From Deltaproteobacteria bacterium (lineage in GTDB: Bacteria > Desulfobacterota > B13-G15 > RBG-16-54-18), in assembly GCA_016927065.1 (NCBI GenBank), contig JAFGNJ010000005.1, positions 239,564 through 303,563 on the forward strand: DNA of 64,000 bases, given 5' to 3'. Below, one piece after another: positions 30,030 to 39,351 of this stretch. Below the pieces are notes generated by a model. That model did not search any database and was not told the DNA's origin. It saw nothing but the letters and a program-made list of their open reading frames with translations. Position numbers and translations under genes: made by a program. How positions within the stretch are numbered: the first letter of the stretch is position 1; each line of letters begins with the position of its first letter.

Positions 30030-31604
30030 TTACTCATATAACTCAAAAACCATGAGGAGGCCCCTGGTGTCCGACTTCAAAAAGTGAGACGACACGGACA
30101 CGGCCACCAATTCATCCCGGCCGTCGTTGTCCACGTCCCTGACCTGAAAGTCGGAAACGTAGCCGGGTATGTCCTGGGTGCGCCAGGCGTTGGTCAGGGC
30201 TATCCCGTCCCAGCTGAGGCCGACAACATAGCCCTTGTCGTATTCCCGGACCCGCTCGATGTGCTTGCCGGTAAGAAATTTATTCACGACGGCAACGACA
30301 TCATCCACCCCGTCGCCGTCCAGGTCTTTGACAAACATCCGCAGGGGGATATAGAGGCGGCGGGAAAAAGGATTAGGGTTACCCCTGCTATCGGCAAGCA
30401 CGGTGGGCCGATCAATGTAGTTGTCGGAACCGCCCATGTCATCTCCCGACTTCCACAGGAAATCGCCCTTCTCGTCGAGCAGCCGCACCGTGTCCATCTC
30501 GTCCGCCACAAGGAATGCCGTGGCCTCGGGATCGGTCAGTCGTCCTGAGGTAAAAGCGTAGATCCATTCAACCTCTTTGGGGAGCGGCCCCTTATCGCCT
30601 GTCTTGAGCCGCTTGCCGACCTTAACCTTCTTATCACCCTTCGCTTCGACTACCCTGATCGGACCGTCAAAGTCCTTCCTGGCCCCCATCCGCTGGGCCA
30701 CCAGGACCTCCCCTCTGTCCGGAACCTTCACAACCCGCAGGTACCAGGCAAGCCCTCTCGCGAGGTAGCGAAAGGCGCCATCCTCGTAATTGAGGACAAA
30801 GGACTGGAGGCTGTCCCCAATGGCGTTGGTGACACAGATCTCCGCCCGCTTGTCCCCGTTGATATCGATCACATCGAGGGTGAGGAAGTTGTGGGCGAAC
30901 GATTCCTGAAACTCACCCACGAGCTTGAGCTCTTTGCCGTCATCACGGTAAATCCAGAGATGGTCGTCGCTTATGACGACGAGCTCGTTCTTGCCGTCAC
31001 CGTCCACGTCGCCGGCATCAACTCCTTTCAAAAACTTCTTGGGGAAAGCCAGCATTTTGGTGTAGCCTACCGCCTGAAACATCAGATGCTCACGCAACTG
31101 ACCGGGCCTCCCTCGCTCATAGGAGGTGGTACGCCCCTGGATGCGGCTGGCGATATCCTGGGCAAAGGTGCCCACTTTGGTCATTACCTCATCTATCCCC
31201 TTGTGCTGGGCGAAGGCGCTGGTGGTGGGACGCGTACCGGGCACATGGACTACCTTGGCGTCGAGACTGATATAATCACCCACCTTGGTGATGCTGCCGT
31301 AGACCACATACTCGGCCCCTACCCTGGCGCCCAGCCAGCGGGCCTGCTGATCGCTGACATCGCCGCCCCGCAGGTCGGCATAGAAACGTTCAACGAGGGG
31401 TTTTTCTACCGCCTCGATCTCACCCTCGACGATAATACGGCTGGAGATGATGTCCCAGATACCATCCCTGAGATAGGAGAGATCCTCTGCGCTGTGGACG
31501 GTGAAGGGGAGAACCGCCACTCGCAGGGGTTGCTGGGCGGTGCTCCAGACGGGGAGGAACATCAGGAGGGCTGCTACCAGTATAATCACCCTCAAAAATC
31601 TCAT
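30030..31604 (-). CDS. Exported protein with a TolB/CsgG-like N-terminal domain and FG-GAP/VCBS-type repeats
   Basis: Signal peptide; VAVLPFTVHSAEDLSYLRDGIWDIISSRI; Ca-binding DVDGDGKNELVVIS, DLDGDGVDDVVAVV, DVDNDGRDELVAVS repeats. Confidence 0.8.
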   Translation of the reverse strand: MRFLRVIILVAALLMFLPVWSTAQQPLRVAVLPFTVHSAEDLSYLRDGIWDIISSRIIVEGEIEAVEKPLVERFYADLRGGDVSDQQARWLGARVGAEYVVYGSITKVGDYISLDAKVVHVPGTRPTTSAFAQHKGIDEVMTKVGTFAQDIASRIQGRTTSYERGRPGQLREHLMFQAVGYTKMLAFPKKFLKGVDAGDVDGDGKNELVVISDDHLWIYRDDGKELKLVGEFQESFAHNFLTLDVIDINGDKRAEICVTNAIGDSLQSFVLNYEDGAFRYLARGLAWYLRVVKVPDRGEVLVAQRMGARKDFDGPIRVVEAKGDKKVKVGKRLKTGDKGPLPKEVEWIYAFTSGRLTDPEATAFLVADEMDTVRLLDEKGDFLWKSGDDMGGSDNYIDRPTVLADSRGNPNPFSRRLYIPLRMFVKDLDGDGVDDVVAVVNKFLTGKHIERVREYDKGYVVGLSWDGIALTNAWRTQDIPGYVSDFQVRDVDNDGRDELVAVSVSSHFLKSDTRGLLMVFELYE

Positions 31605-31763
31605 AATAACCTCTTTCCGGGATCAAACCTCCGCACAGACATAACACCCTCTCTCTTGCGGGACATGGCACATCGCAGGTGAGAAAACACCATTCATGCC
31701 ACGGAGGTGACCCCCCTATTGAATTTACCTCATAATAGCCGTTTCATTTGTTTTGTCAATTAA

Positions 31764-31790
31764 AAAGGCGGTGCGTGAAGCACCGCCTTC
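31764..31790 (-). terminator. Rho-independent terminator
   Basis: Perfect 10-bp stem AAGGCGGTGC-ttcac-GCACCGCCTT followed by TTT on the minus strand, downstream of the enoyl-CoA hydratase gene. Confidence 0.75.
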
Positions 31791-31888
31791 ACAAAGACCA
31801 TATATTCCCCATCTACCCACAGGTACACAAGACCTCATTCCCGAAAAACCTGCGCCATACTGATCCGGGCGCCTGATCCAACTCTGTC

Positions 31889-32668
31889 CTACCGATCTTT
31901 AAAAACGGGGGAGCGTTTCTCAACAAAGGCCCGTAATCCCTCCCGGCCATCCTCGGAGGTATAGGAAAGGACAAAGCACTCCCCTTCGTAGACGAGGGCG
32001 GAGTGGAGGTCCATATTGATGCCGTGGTTTACGGCGAGTTTGATCATCTTGAGGGCCACGGCGGGCTTTTCAGCGATGGCGGATGCCAAAGCCATGACCT
32101 CTTCCATCAGCTTATCGGCGGGGCAAACCTTGCTCACGACGCCCAACTGAAGCGCTGTTTGCGCATCAAACATATCACCGGTAAACAAGAGTTCCTTGGC
32201 CCGAGCGGTCCCGATCAATCGGGAAAGCCTTTGGGTAGCCCCTCCGCCGGGGATGATCCCCAGCGTAATCTCCGGCTGGCCGAAGCGCGCCCCCTCTGAG
32301 GCTATGCGCAGATCACAACAGAGGGCAAGCTCCAGCGCGCCCCCCAGGGCGAGCCCGTTGATGACGGCGATGACCGGTTTCTCAATGGCCGCCACCCGCT
32401 CAGAGGCATCCCGGGAACAGGCCCAGAAATCCCTGATCTCAGCCACCGACTTCCCCTCCACCTCCTTGACGTCGAGACCGGCGGCAAAGGCCTTCTCCCC
32501 GGCCCCGGTTATAATTACCACCTTCACCTCGGGATCGGCGTTGAGTTCCCCCGTAACCTGGGTGAGTTCCTCGTACATCCGGCGGTTCAAGGGGTTCATG
32601 GGTGGGCGGTTGAGGGTAACGGTGGCAATCCGCTCCTTCTTCTCAAGGATGATAGTTTCGTACGCCAT
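31889..32668 (-). CDS. Enoyl-CoA hydratase/isomerase family protein
   Basis: AFAAGLDVKEVE, ALGGALELALCCDLRIASEGARFGQPEITLGIIPGGGATQRL crotonase motifs. Confidence 0.93.
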   Translation of the reverse strand: MAYETIILEKKERIATVTLNRPPMNPLNRRMYEELTQVTGELNADPEVKVVIITGAGEKAFAAGLDVKEVEGKSVAEIRDFWACSRDASERVAAIEKPVIAVINGLALGGALELALCCDLRIASEGARFGQPEITLGIIPGGGATQRLSRLIGTARAKELLFTGDMFDAQTALQLGVVSKVCPADKLMEEVMALASAIAEKPAVALKMIKLAVNHGINMDLHSALVYEGECFVLSYTSEDGREGLRAFVEKRSPVFKDR

Positions 32669-32680
32669 GGATCGCTCCTT

Positions 32681-33544
32681 CTACTTTTTATCGTACTTGT
32701 ACCAGCCTTCTTTGGTCTTTCTTCCCAGCTTGCCGGCACGGATCATGTTCTTCAGGGTTATGGGAGTCACGTGCTTCAGTTCCTGGTTGAGCTCCCGGTG
32801 AAAGTACTCATTGACGTGATAATTGATGTCGAGGCCGGTCAGATCCATCAGCTCAAAGGGCCCCATGGGGTGATTCAGTCCCCCCTTAACCGAGGTGTCA
32901 ATATCCTCAATCGATGCCACCCCCTCTTCGTAGAGCCGAATGGCCTCCATCACCTGGACGATCATGAGCCGGTTGACGATAAAACCCGGCACATCCTTTT
33001 TTACGATGACAGGCAATTTGCCTAATTTCTCCGACAACTCCTTTGTTGCGGCAACCGTCTCATCGCTGGTGTCCATACCTTTGATGACCTCGACGAGCTT
33101 CATCATCGGGACCGGATTGAAAAAGTGCATCCCCACCACCTTGGCCGTGCGCTTGGTGGCCGCCCCGATCTCGGTAATGGACATGGAGGAGGTATTGGTG
33201 GCCAAGATGACCTCCGGACGGGTGATACTCTCCACCTCCTGAAAAACCTTCTTCTTCAGCTCCAAGTCCTCCAGGACGGCCTCGATGACGAAATCGGCAT
33301 CCTTCATGTCCGCGACGTTCGTGGTACCTGTGATTCTCCCGAGGATCTTCTTCTTGTCATCCTCGGAGAGCTTCCCCTTCTCCACGCTTTTGGAAAGGAA
33401 ACCCTCGATGGTCTTGAACCCCCGCTGGACAAACTCATCGGCTATATCCCGCATGACCACCTCAAAACCCGCTTGGGCACAGACCTGGGCAATGCCATTA
33501 CCCATGGCACCGGTCCCCAACACCCCTATCTTTTTAATCTCCAT
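32681..33544 (-). CDS. 3-hydroxybutyryl-CoA dehydrogenase
   Basis: IGVLGTGAMGNGIAQVCAQAGFEV, FFNPVPMMKLVEVI, PGFIVNRLM, GLNHPMGPFELMDLTGLD. Confidence 0.95.
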   Translation of the reverse strand: MEIKKIGVLGTGAMGNGIAQVCAQAGFEVVMRDIADEFVQRGFKTIEGFLSKSVEKGKLSEDDKKKILGRITGTTNVADMKDADFVIEAVLEDLELKKKVFQEVESITRPEVILATNTSSMSITEIGAATKRTAKVVGMHFFNPVPMMKLVEVIKGMDTSDETVAATKELSEKLGKLPVIVKKDVPGFIVNRLMIVQVMEAIRLYEEGVASIEDIDTSVKGGLNHPMGPFELMDLTGLDINYHVNEYFHRELNQELKHVTPITLKNMIRAGKLGRKTKEGWYKYDKK

Positions 33545-33910
33545 CCTTAGTTACCCTCCCTTATGTAGGTATATAAAATCGTAAAAAACAAGATCTTACT
33601 CGTGCTCATCACTGAACCGCACAGTACGTATTTGCTTAGTATAATTGCCCTAGAATGTCAAGCTCCTTTTGCGAAACTTTTCATAAAATCTCCCTCTTAT
33701 CCTTGAATTCCTTGCAAAGATTACCCAAAAGCGACTGACCAAAGGCCCCTCCTCCTTGACAGGAAAGAAGCTTCGATCTATCTTACCGCAAGATACCTTA
33801 CATCACATCCGGGGCAAGGAGAAGCGGGGCACGTCTTGTCTATGGCGGGATTGAATTCCTCTCCGGTAAATGATATGTTCACAAGCAGTGTCGCGGACTT
33901 ACTCCCATAA

Positions 33911-35038
33911 TTGAGGTATAGGGACAAACGGGTGAAGCAAAACAAAAAAAGGTCTAAACAAAGGGAAAAAAGAGGAAACTTTTTTTCTTTCATCATTAAC
34001 TTCCTCTCCTCCCTCAAATTGACCATCCCACTCCTGATCATACTGGCGGGGTTATCCATCATCGGGACCGTGATCACCCAAAACGCCTCCGAGGCCGAGT
34101 ACCTCCAGCGTTACAGCAAAGAGACCTATTATTTTATGAAAGGACTCGGCCTCTTTAATATGTATCACTCGTTGTGGTTCATGGGGGTGCTGGTCCTCTT
34201 GGTGATCAACTTAATCGCCTGTTCCTGGAAGCGCCTCCCCGGTGTATGGCGGCAGGTGCGCAAGACCAAGAGCGGCTACGCCCGCTTGGGGACCTACCTC
34301 ACCCACCTGAGCGTCCTCCTCATCTTGGCTGGGGGCCTCATCGGCGCGATTTGGGGGGCGAAGGGGTACGTGGAAATTGTGGAGGGGGAGACCGTAGCAC
34401 GGATCTTACTCAGAAAACTTCAATGGATGATGCGGCCGTTGAGTTTTGTGGTGCGCTGCGACGCCTTTCGAGTCGATTTTTACCCAGACGGTTCCCCCAA
34501 AGAATATATCAGTACCCTCACCTTTTTTGAGGGAGAGCAGGTAGTACTGGACCATGTGCCACTGCGGGTAAACCAGCCCATATCATATAAGGGACTCAAC
34601 TTTTATCAGAGCGATTATGGGATAATAAGCGTTTCCCCCATCGTGGAGGTGAGGGGGAAAGGGGCTTTTCACACCATGCAACTCAAACAAGGGGAGCCAC
34701 AGCCCATTCCCGGGACCGAGGTCTATCTCGGCTTTATGCAATATCGGGGGGCGGTTCACGGCCATGGAGAAGCAATCCTGCTGGTCCTCTTTCCCCCCGA
34801 CTCAGAGCCGGAAGGGTTTTGGCTCTTCAAGGGCAATCCAGGCATGGAAGGCCTGCAGGTCGGTGATTTTTCCTTTATTTTTGAAGATTTAGAACAGAGG
34901 TATTATACGGGGATACAGGTCGCCCACAACCCTGGGGTGTCCGTCGTCTGGGTGGGGTGCTCCCTGTTGGTGATCGGGATGATGGTGACCTTTACCCTTC
35001 GCCGACCGCCGAAGGGCACGCCATCGCAGGACACCTAA
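33911..35038 (+). CDS. ResB-like cytochrome c biogenesis protein
   Basis: FLSSLKLTIPLLIILAGLSIIGTVI, SLWFMGVLVLLVINLIACSWKR, YKGLNFYQSDYG. Confidence 0.88.
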   Translation: MRYRDKRVKQNKKRSKQREKRGNFFSFIINFLSSLKLTIPLLIILAGLSIIGTVITQNASEAEYLQRYSKETYYFMKGLGLFNMYHSLWFMGVLVLLVINLIACSWKRLPGVWRQVRKTKSGYARLGTYLTHLSVLLILAGGLIGAIWGAKGYVEIVEGETVARILLRKLQWMMRPLSFVVRCDAFRVDFYPDGSPKEYISTLTFFEGEQVVLDHVPLRVNQPISYKGLNFYQSDYGIISVSPIVEVRGKGAFHTMQLKQGEPQPIPGTEVYLGFMQYRGAVHGHGEAILLVLFPPDSEPEGFWLFKGNPGMEGLQVGDFSFIFEDLEQRYYTGIQVAHNPGVSVVWVGCSLLVIGMMVTFTLRRPPKGTPSQDT

Positions 35039-35142
35039 GCGGACACGGAAGCCGGCGTTATGGCGCCTCGCCAGAACAATAAGATGACCGGAAGGGTTAC
35101 TGATGAATCCTGCCAAAGGCAAGGCATCTGAAGAGAACGAGA

Positions 35143-35970
35143 ATGCCAGGTAAGGTAAAAGTCATCGTGCTGGCGGGCAACGGTATTAACTGCGAATATG
35201 AAACCGCCTATGCCTGCACGGCGGCGGGGGCGAATACAGTCGACACCGTCCACATCAATGAACTCCTCAGAGGAGAATATGCCGTGGGCAACTATCACCT
35301 CCTGTGCCTGCCGGGGGGATTCCTGGATGGAGATGATCTGGGGGCGGCCAAGGCCTGCGCCAATCGCTTCCGCCATGCCACCATTGCTAACACGGGGGAG
35401 CGGTTTTGGGATCAGATGTTGCACTATATTGAGCGCGGAGGGCTGATCTTCGGGATCTGCAACGGGTTCCAGCTCATGGCTAAACTGGGCCTCGTACCCG
35501 CTCTGGAGGGCGGGTACGGTGAGCAAAAGATAACGTTGACCTTTAACGATTCTGGCCGCTTTGAGGACCGATGGGTACACCTAAAAGTCAACACGGCATC
35601 CCCCTGCGTCTTTACCAAGGGTATGGAGAAGGTCTATCTTCCGGTAAGACACGGCGAAGGGAAATTCGTCGCCGCGGATCATTCGATCACCTCGCAGCTT
35701 AAAAAGAAGGGATTGATCTGCCTCCAATACAGCGACGAAGCCTGCCGAGAGGCAACTATGGAGTACTCCTTAAACCCCAATGGATCTTTCAACGGGGTGG
35801 CGGGGATATGTGATGAGACAGGCAGGATCTTTGGGCTCATGCCCCATCCCGAGGCCTACCTCCACCGGACCAATCATCCTCGATGGACCAGGGAGGAGCT
35901 TCCCGAAGAGGGGGCGGGGCTCGCCTTTTTTAAAAATGCTATAACGTATATCAGGGAGCACCTATGCTGA
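35143..35970 (+). CDS. purQ: Phosphoribosylformylglycinamidine synthase glutaminase subunit (PurQ-like)
   Basis: VIVLAGNGINCEYETAYA, LPGGFLDGDDLGAAKA, GGLIFGICNGFQLMAKLGL, GLMPHPEAY. Confidence 0.88.
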   Translation: MPGKVKVIVLAGNGINCEYETAYACTAAGANTVDTVHINELLRGEYAVGNYHLLCLPGGFLDGDDLGAAKACANRFRHATIANTGERFWDQMLHYIERGGLIFGICNGFQLMAKLGLVPALEGGYGEQKITLTFNDSGRFEDRWVHLKVNTASPCVFTKGMEKVYLPVRHGEGKFVAADHSITSQLKKKGLICLQYSDEACREATMEYSLNPNGSFNGVAGICDETGRIFGLMPHPEAYLHRTNHPRWTREELPEEGAGLAFFKNAITYIREHLC

Positions 35971-36009
35971 ACATAAATAAAATACTTTTGGCGCAAAGGG
36001 GGTGAAACG

Positions 36010-36291
36010 GTGAACAAGGCGGAACTCACTGAGGAAGTAACCAAGAGGGTGAAGGTAAGTCAAAAGGTAGCCAAGGTGGTGGTCGATGCCGTCTTTGAAG
36101 AGATGGTGAATGCCTTACGAAGGGGAGATCGGGTCGAGATCAGAGGCTTCGGCAGCTTTGCGATCAGAAACTATGGAAGTTATCAAGGAAGGAACCCCAA
36201 GACGGGAGTAACGGTTAACGTCCTCCCCAAAAAACTCCCCTTCTTCAAAGTAGGCAAGGAACTCAAAGAACGGGTGGATTTAAAAGAATAA
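36010..36291 (+). CDS. HU/IHF family DNA-binding protein
   Basis: MNKAELTEEVTKRVKVSQKVAKVVVDAVFEEMVNALRRGDRVEIRGFGSFAIRNYGSYQGRNPKTG. Confidence 0.95.
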   Translation: MNKAELTEEVTKRVKVSQKVAKVVVDAVFEEMVNALRRGDRVEIRGFGSFAIRNYGSYQGRNPKTGVTVNVLPKKLPFFKVGKELKERVDLKE

Positions 36292-36335
36292 GGCACTGAG
36301 TGAGAATACCAGGGTAGCGATAGTTCCAGCTATCG

Positions 36336-37382
36336 CTACCCATCCCACTGCCAGAAACCTTGCAGGTTCTCTTTGACCGCGGACACGACCCCCCGGACTT
36401 GAGCATACGCCGTGTCTTCCTGCGCCTCCCACACGCCGCTATCCCACGCCCCTGCGCCGGCCAGCCTCCGGACCACCTCTCTGACGGAGAGGGCCTGACC
36501 TTCAAGATTGTACCCCCCCTCTAACGTAATGACTATTCTCCCCTGGCATACCGCTTGGGCTATATCCATAATGATGTCGGTGAGTCGGGCAAAGCCCTCC
36601 GGGGTAACCGCCATCCCTCCAAGGGGGTCTCGGTTATAGATATCAAATCCGGCCGATACCAGGATCAGCTGCGGTTGATACGCCAGGGCAATGGGCCGGA
36701 GGATATGCCGGAAGATATTGGCATAATCGGAGTCCCCATAGCCAGTGGTGAGAGGTACATTGACCGTATATCCTCTGCCGTCACCCTCCCCGACTTCGGT
36801 ATAGTGACCGGTGCCGGGATAGTAGGGATACTGGTGGGTAGAGAAATAGAGGACGTGGGGATCGGAGTAGAAGGTGTGTTGCGTACCGTTGCCGTGGTGC
36901 AGGTCCCAGTCCACAATGAGGACACGCTCCAGACCGTGCTTTGACAAGGCGTATTTGGCGCCAATAGCGATGTTGTTGAAAATGCAAAACCCCATGGCCC
37001 GGTCCCGCTCGGCGTGGTGTCCCGGAGGCCGCACCAGGGCAAAGGCATTTGCCAGGTCACCCATCACCGCATCGATGGCCGCCAACATGCCGCCTGCTGC
37101 CAACAGGGATACCTCATAGCTCCGGGCAGAGGTTGAGGTATCGGCATCGAGATGCACCGCGCCCTTCCCGGCAGTCGCGGCGATGCGATCGACATATTTA
37201 GAGTCGTGAACCGCGGTGATCTCCTCACGCGTCGCGGCCCGCGGGGCGATCTCCTGCAGAGGAATATCTATCTCATCCAAGGCCTTGTAGATATGGACCA
37301 ATCGCTCCGGGTTCTCCACGTGATACGATCCCATATCATGCTCCAGATACCGCTCATCTCTTACAATGCCTGTCTGTGCCAT
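36336..37382 (-). CDS. Histone deacetylase/acetoin utilization AcuC family deacetylase
   Basis: RPPGHHAERDRAMGFCIFNNIAIGAKYAL, IVDWDLHHGNGTQHTFYSDPHVLYFSTHQYPYYPGTG. Confidence 0.93.
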   Translation of the reverse strand: MAQTGIVRDERYLEHDMGSYHVENPERLVHIYKALDEIDIPLQEIAPRAATREEITAVHDSKYVDRIAATAGKGAVHLDADTSTSARSYEVSLLAAGGMLAAIDAVMGDLANAFALVRPPGHHAERDRAMGFCIFNNIAIGAKYALSKHGLERVLIVDWDLHHGNGTQHTFYSDPHVLYFSTHQYPYYPGTGHYTEVGEGDGRGYTVNVPLTTGYGDSDYANIFRHILRPIALAYQPQLILVSAGFDIYNRDPLGGMAVTPEGFARLTDIIMDIAQAVCQGRIVITLEGGYNLEGQALSVREVVRRLAGAGAWDSGVWEAQEDTAYAQVRGVVSAVKENLQGFWQWDG

Positions 37383-37469
37383 GGAAAGCTCCTTAAAAAA
37401 GGATTCTATCCCGCTCCGCTAATATATATTTATGAAAGCGGGATGCCGCAAGCGGCAGGGCTCAAGGGT

Positions 37470-37841
37470 TCAAGGATTCGAGTATTTATTATGTAAAGAT
37501 TTAATGAGCGCCTTGAGCATCCTCTCAACCTCCCCTATGTTTTGCTGAAGAGGCCCAAACTCATCCGGCTTAATATAGCCCAAATCCTTTGATAACATGA
37601 TCTGGGTCTCCAACTCGCAATGAGAACCATACGCTATGTATAACGAATGCATGTACTCCTGTGTCGTCTTCCTGCCATACCCCTCTGCAATGTTCGATGG
37701 CACTGATACGGCAGACCTCCTAATCTGGGATGTCAAACCATATTGTTCTTCTTTCGGAAAATATTTTGTAAGCTTATAAATCGTAATACAAAGCTCGTAT
37801 GCCTTCTGCCAAACTTTTAAGTCTTTATAGTTCTTGAGCAT
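37470..37841 (-). CDS. Four-helix bundle protein (23S rRNA-intervening-sequence/S23 type, TIGR02436-like)
   Basis: DLKVWQKAYELCITIYKLTKYFPKEEQYGLTSQIRRSAVSVPSNIAEGYGR is the family signature. Confidence 0.9.
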   Translation of the reverse strand: MLKNYKDLKVWQKAYELCITIYKLTKYFPKEEQYGLTSQIRRSAVSVPSNIAEGYGRKTTQEYMHSLYIAYGSHCELETQIMLSKDLGYIKPDEFGPLQQNIGEVERMLKALIKSLHNKYSNP

Positions 37842-38005
37842 CTCACTTGACCACTGGAACCCTCGAACCCTCGTATTTAAGAATTGCCCATGAGTTTCCT
37901 CAATATGTCAATCAAAGACCCGATCCCTTGAGTGCGCTGAAACAAGAATTATTTGTCCTCAGTCAAGACCTTACCCCGATTCTTTGTCTTTTCCTGTGAT
38001 GTCCA

Positions 38006-38284
38006 CTAGTTAATCTCGAATTTTTCAAGTTTTTTTTGACAATATTCATTAGCAAATTTTCTAAGTTTTTTATCTATTTCATGTATATCTTCTTCACTAT
38101 ATTCTTTGTCCTTTTTCATATTTTCTACAGCATCACTAAAAAGTCTATCCAAAGCTGTTTTAATCAGTCTATTGCGTCGATCAACATTATAAGCCTTATA
38201 TAATTCAATGCCTTTTTTAATCAAAGCATCAATTGCTTCTTTCATTTCATCATCGAAAATTTCATCATCTTCATATTTCTTCAT
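38006..38284 (-). CDS. Small charged hypothetical protein
   Basis: Low-GC 92 aa ORF, helical/charged; no recognisable family. Confidence 0.4.
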   Translation of the reverse strand: MKKYEDDEIFDDEMKEAIDALIKKGIELYKAYNVDRRNRLIKTALDRLFSDAVENMKKDKEYSEEDIHEIDKKLRKFANEYCQKKLEKFEIN

Positions 38285-38598
38285 TTAATGATTATCTCCT
38301 TTGATCCTATTTTTAATTAATCCTCTTACAGACCACTTGCCCCCTGTATGTTTTCCTTTCCTCGACCCCTCGGACCCTCCCGCTTTGCGGGACCCTCCCA
38401 TTCGGATATTTTAATGCTGGGGTGCCGCAGGGTGGCAGACCCCGCTGTCCATAAAATCTGAATAAGTCCCGCCCTACTTTATATAACAATCTGAATGGCG
38501 GGATGTCGTGAGGCGACAGAGCAGGGTAGAACCCTCGACCCTCCCGCTTCGCGGGATCCCCCTTTTATAAATCCACATTGCGGGAGGGGACTTTTCTT

Positions 38599-39339
38599 TC
38601 AAACTATCCCCCCATCCACCACAATGGTCTGCCCAGTAATGTAGTCTGATTGCGGAGAGGCGAGGAAGAGCACTGCCCAGGCCGCCTCCTCGGGCTTCCC
38701 CATCCGGCCCAAGGCGGTTGACTTGATGATGGCCTCTCTCTGTTCAGGGGGCAGCTGATCGGCCATATCCGTCTCGATGAGACCAGGGGCCACGCAATTG
38801 ACCTGGATGTTGAAAGGACCGAGCTCCCTGGCCAGGGACTTAGTAAAGGCGATGACCCCTCCTTTGGCCGCGGCGTAGTTGACCTGTCCGGCGGTCCCAA
38901 TAATACCGCTGACCGATGAGATGTTGATGATCTTTCCCTGCTTGTTCGGTATCATCTTACGCACCGCTGCCCGACAGCAGTGATAGACGGAGGTGAGGTT
39001 GACCTTCAGCACCTCCCCCCAATCACCTTCCCCCATCAACATGAGAAATCCGTCCTTGTTGATCCCCACGTTGTTCACCAGAATATCAATGCGCCCGCCT
39101 TCCTTCTCCACCTGGTCCAACATCTGGGCGACCTGAGCCGGGTCGGTGACATCCGCCTGACGGGGGATTATCTCTCCTGAGAACCCCTCGGCTGCCTTGA
39201 CTACCGCCTGGGCGGCCTTTTCATCGCGGGCGTAGTTCATAAAGACCCGACACCCGCGCTCGGCCAGCAGGAGGGAAATGGCCCTCCCGATCCCCTTGGA
39301 ACCTCCGGTGACAATAGCGACCTTATTTTTAAAATCCAT
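38599..39339 (-). CDS. 3-oxoacyl-ACP reductase FabG-like SDR
   Basis: [47 protein letters not shown]. Confidence 0.92.
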   Translation of the reverse strand: MDFKNKVAIVTGGSKGIGRAISLLLAERGCRVFMNYARDEKAAQAVVKAAEGFSGEIIPRQADVTDPAQVAQMLDQVEKEGGRIDILVNNVGINKDGFLMLMGEGDWGEVLKVNLTSVYHCCRAAVRKMIPNKQGKIINISSVSGIIGTAGQVNYAAAKGGVIAFTKSLARELGPFNIQVNCVAPGLIETDMADQLPPEQREAIIKSTALGRMGKPEEAAWAVLFLASPQSDYITGQTIVVDGGIV

Positions 39340-39351
39340 GTTTCTCTCTCC

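Noticed and set aside
33778-34077. Minus ORF opposite the resB start
   Set aside because: Overlaps the ResB N-terminus on the other strand, with no domain and no SD.
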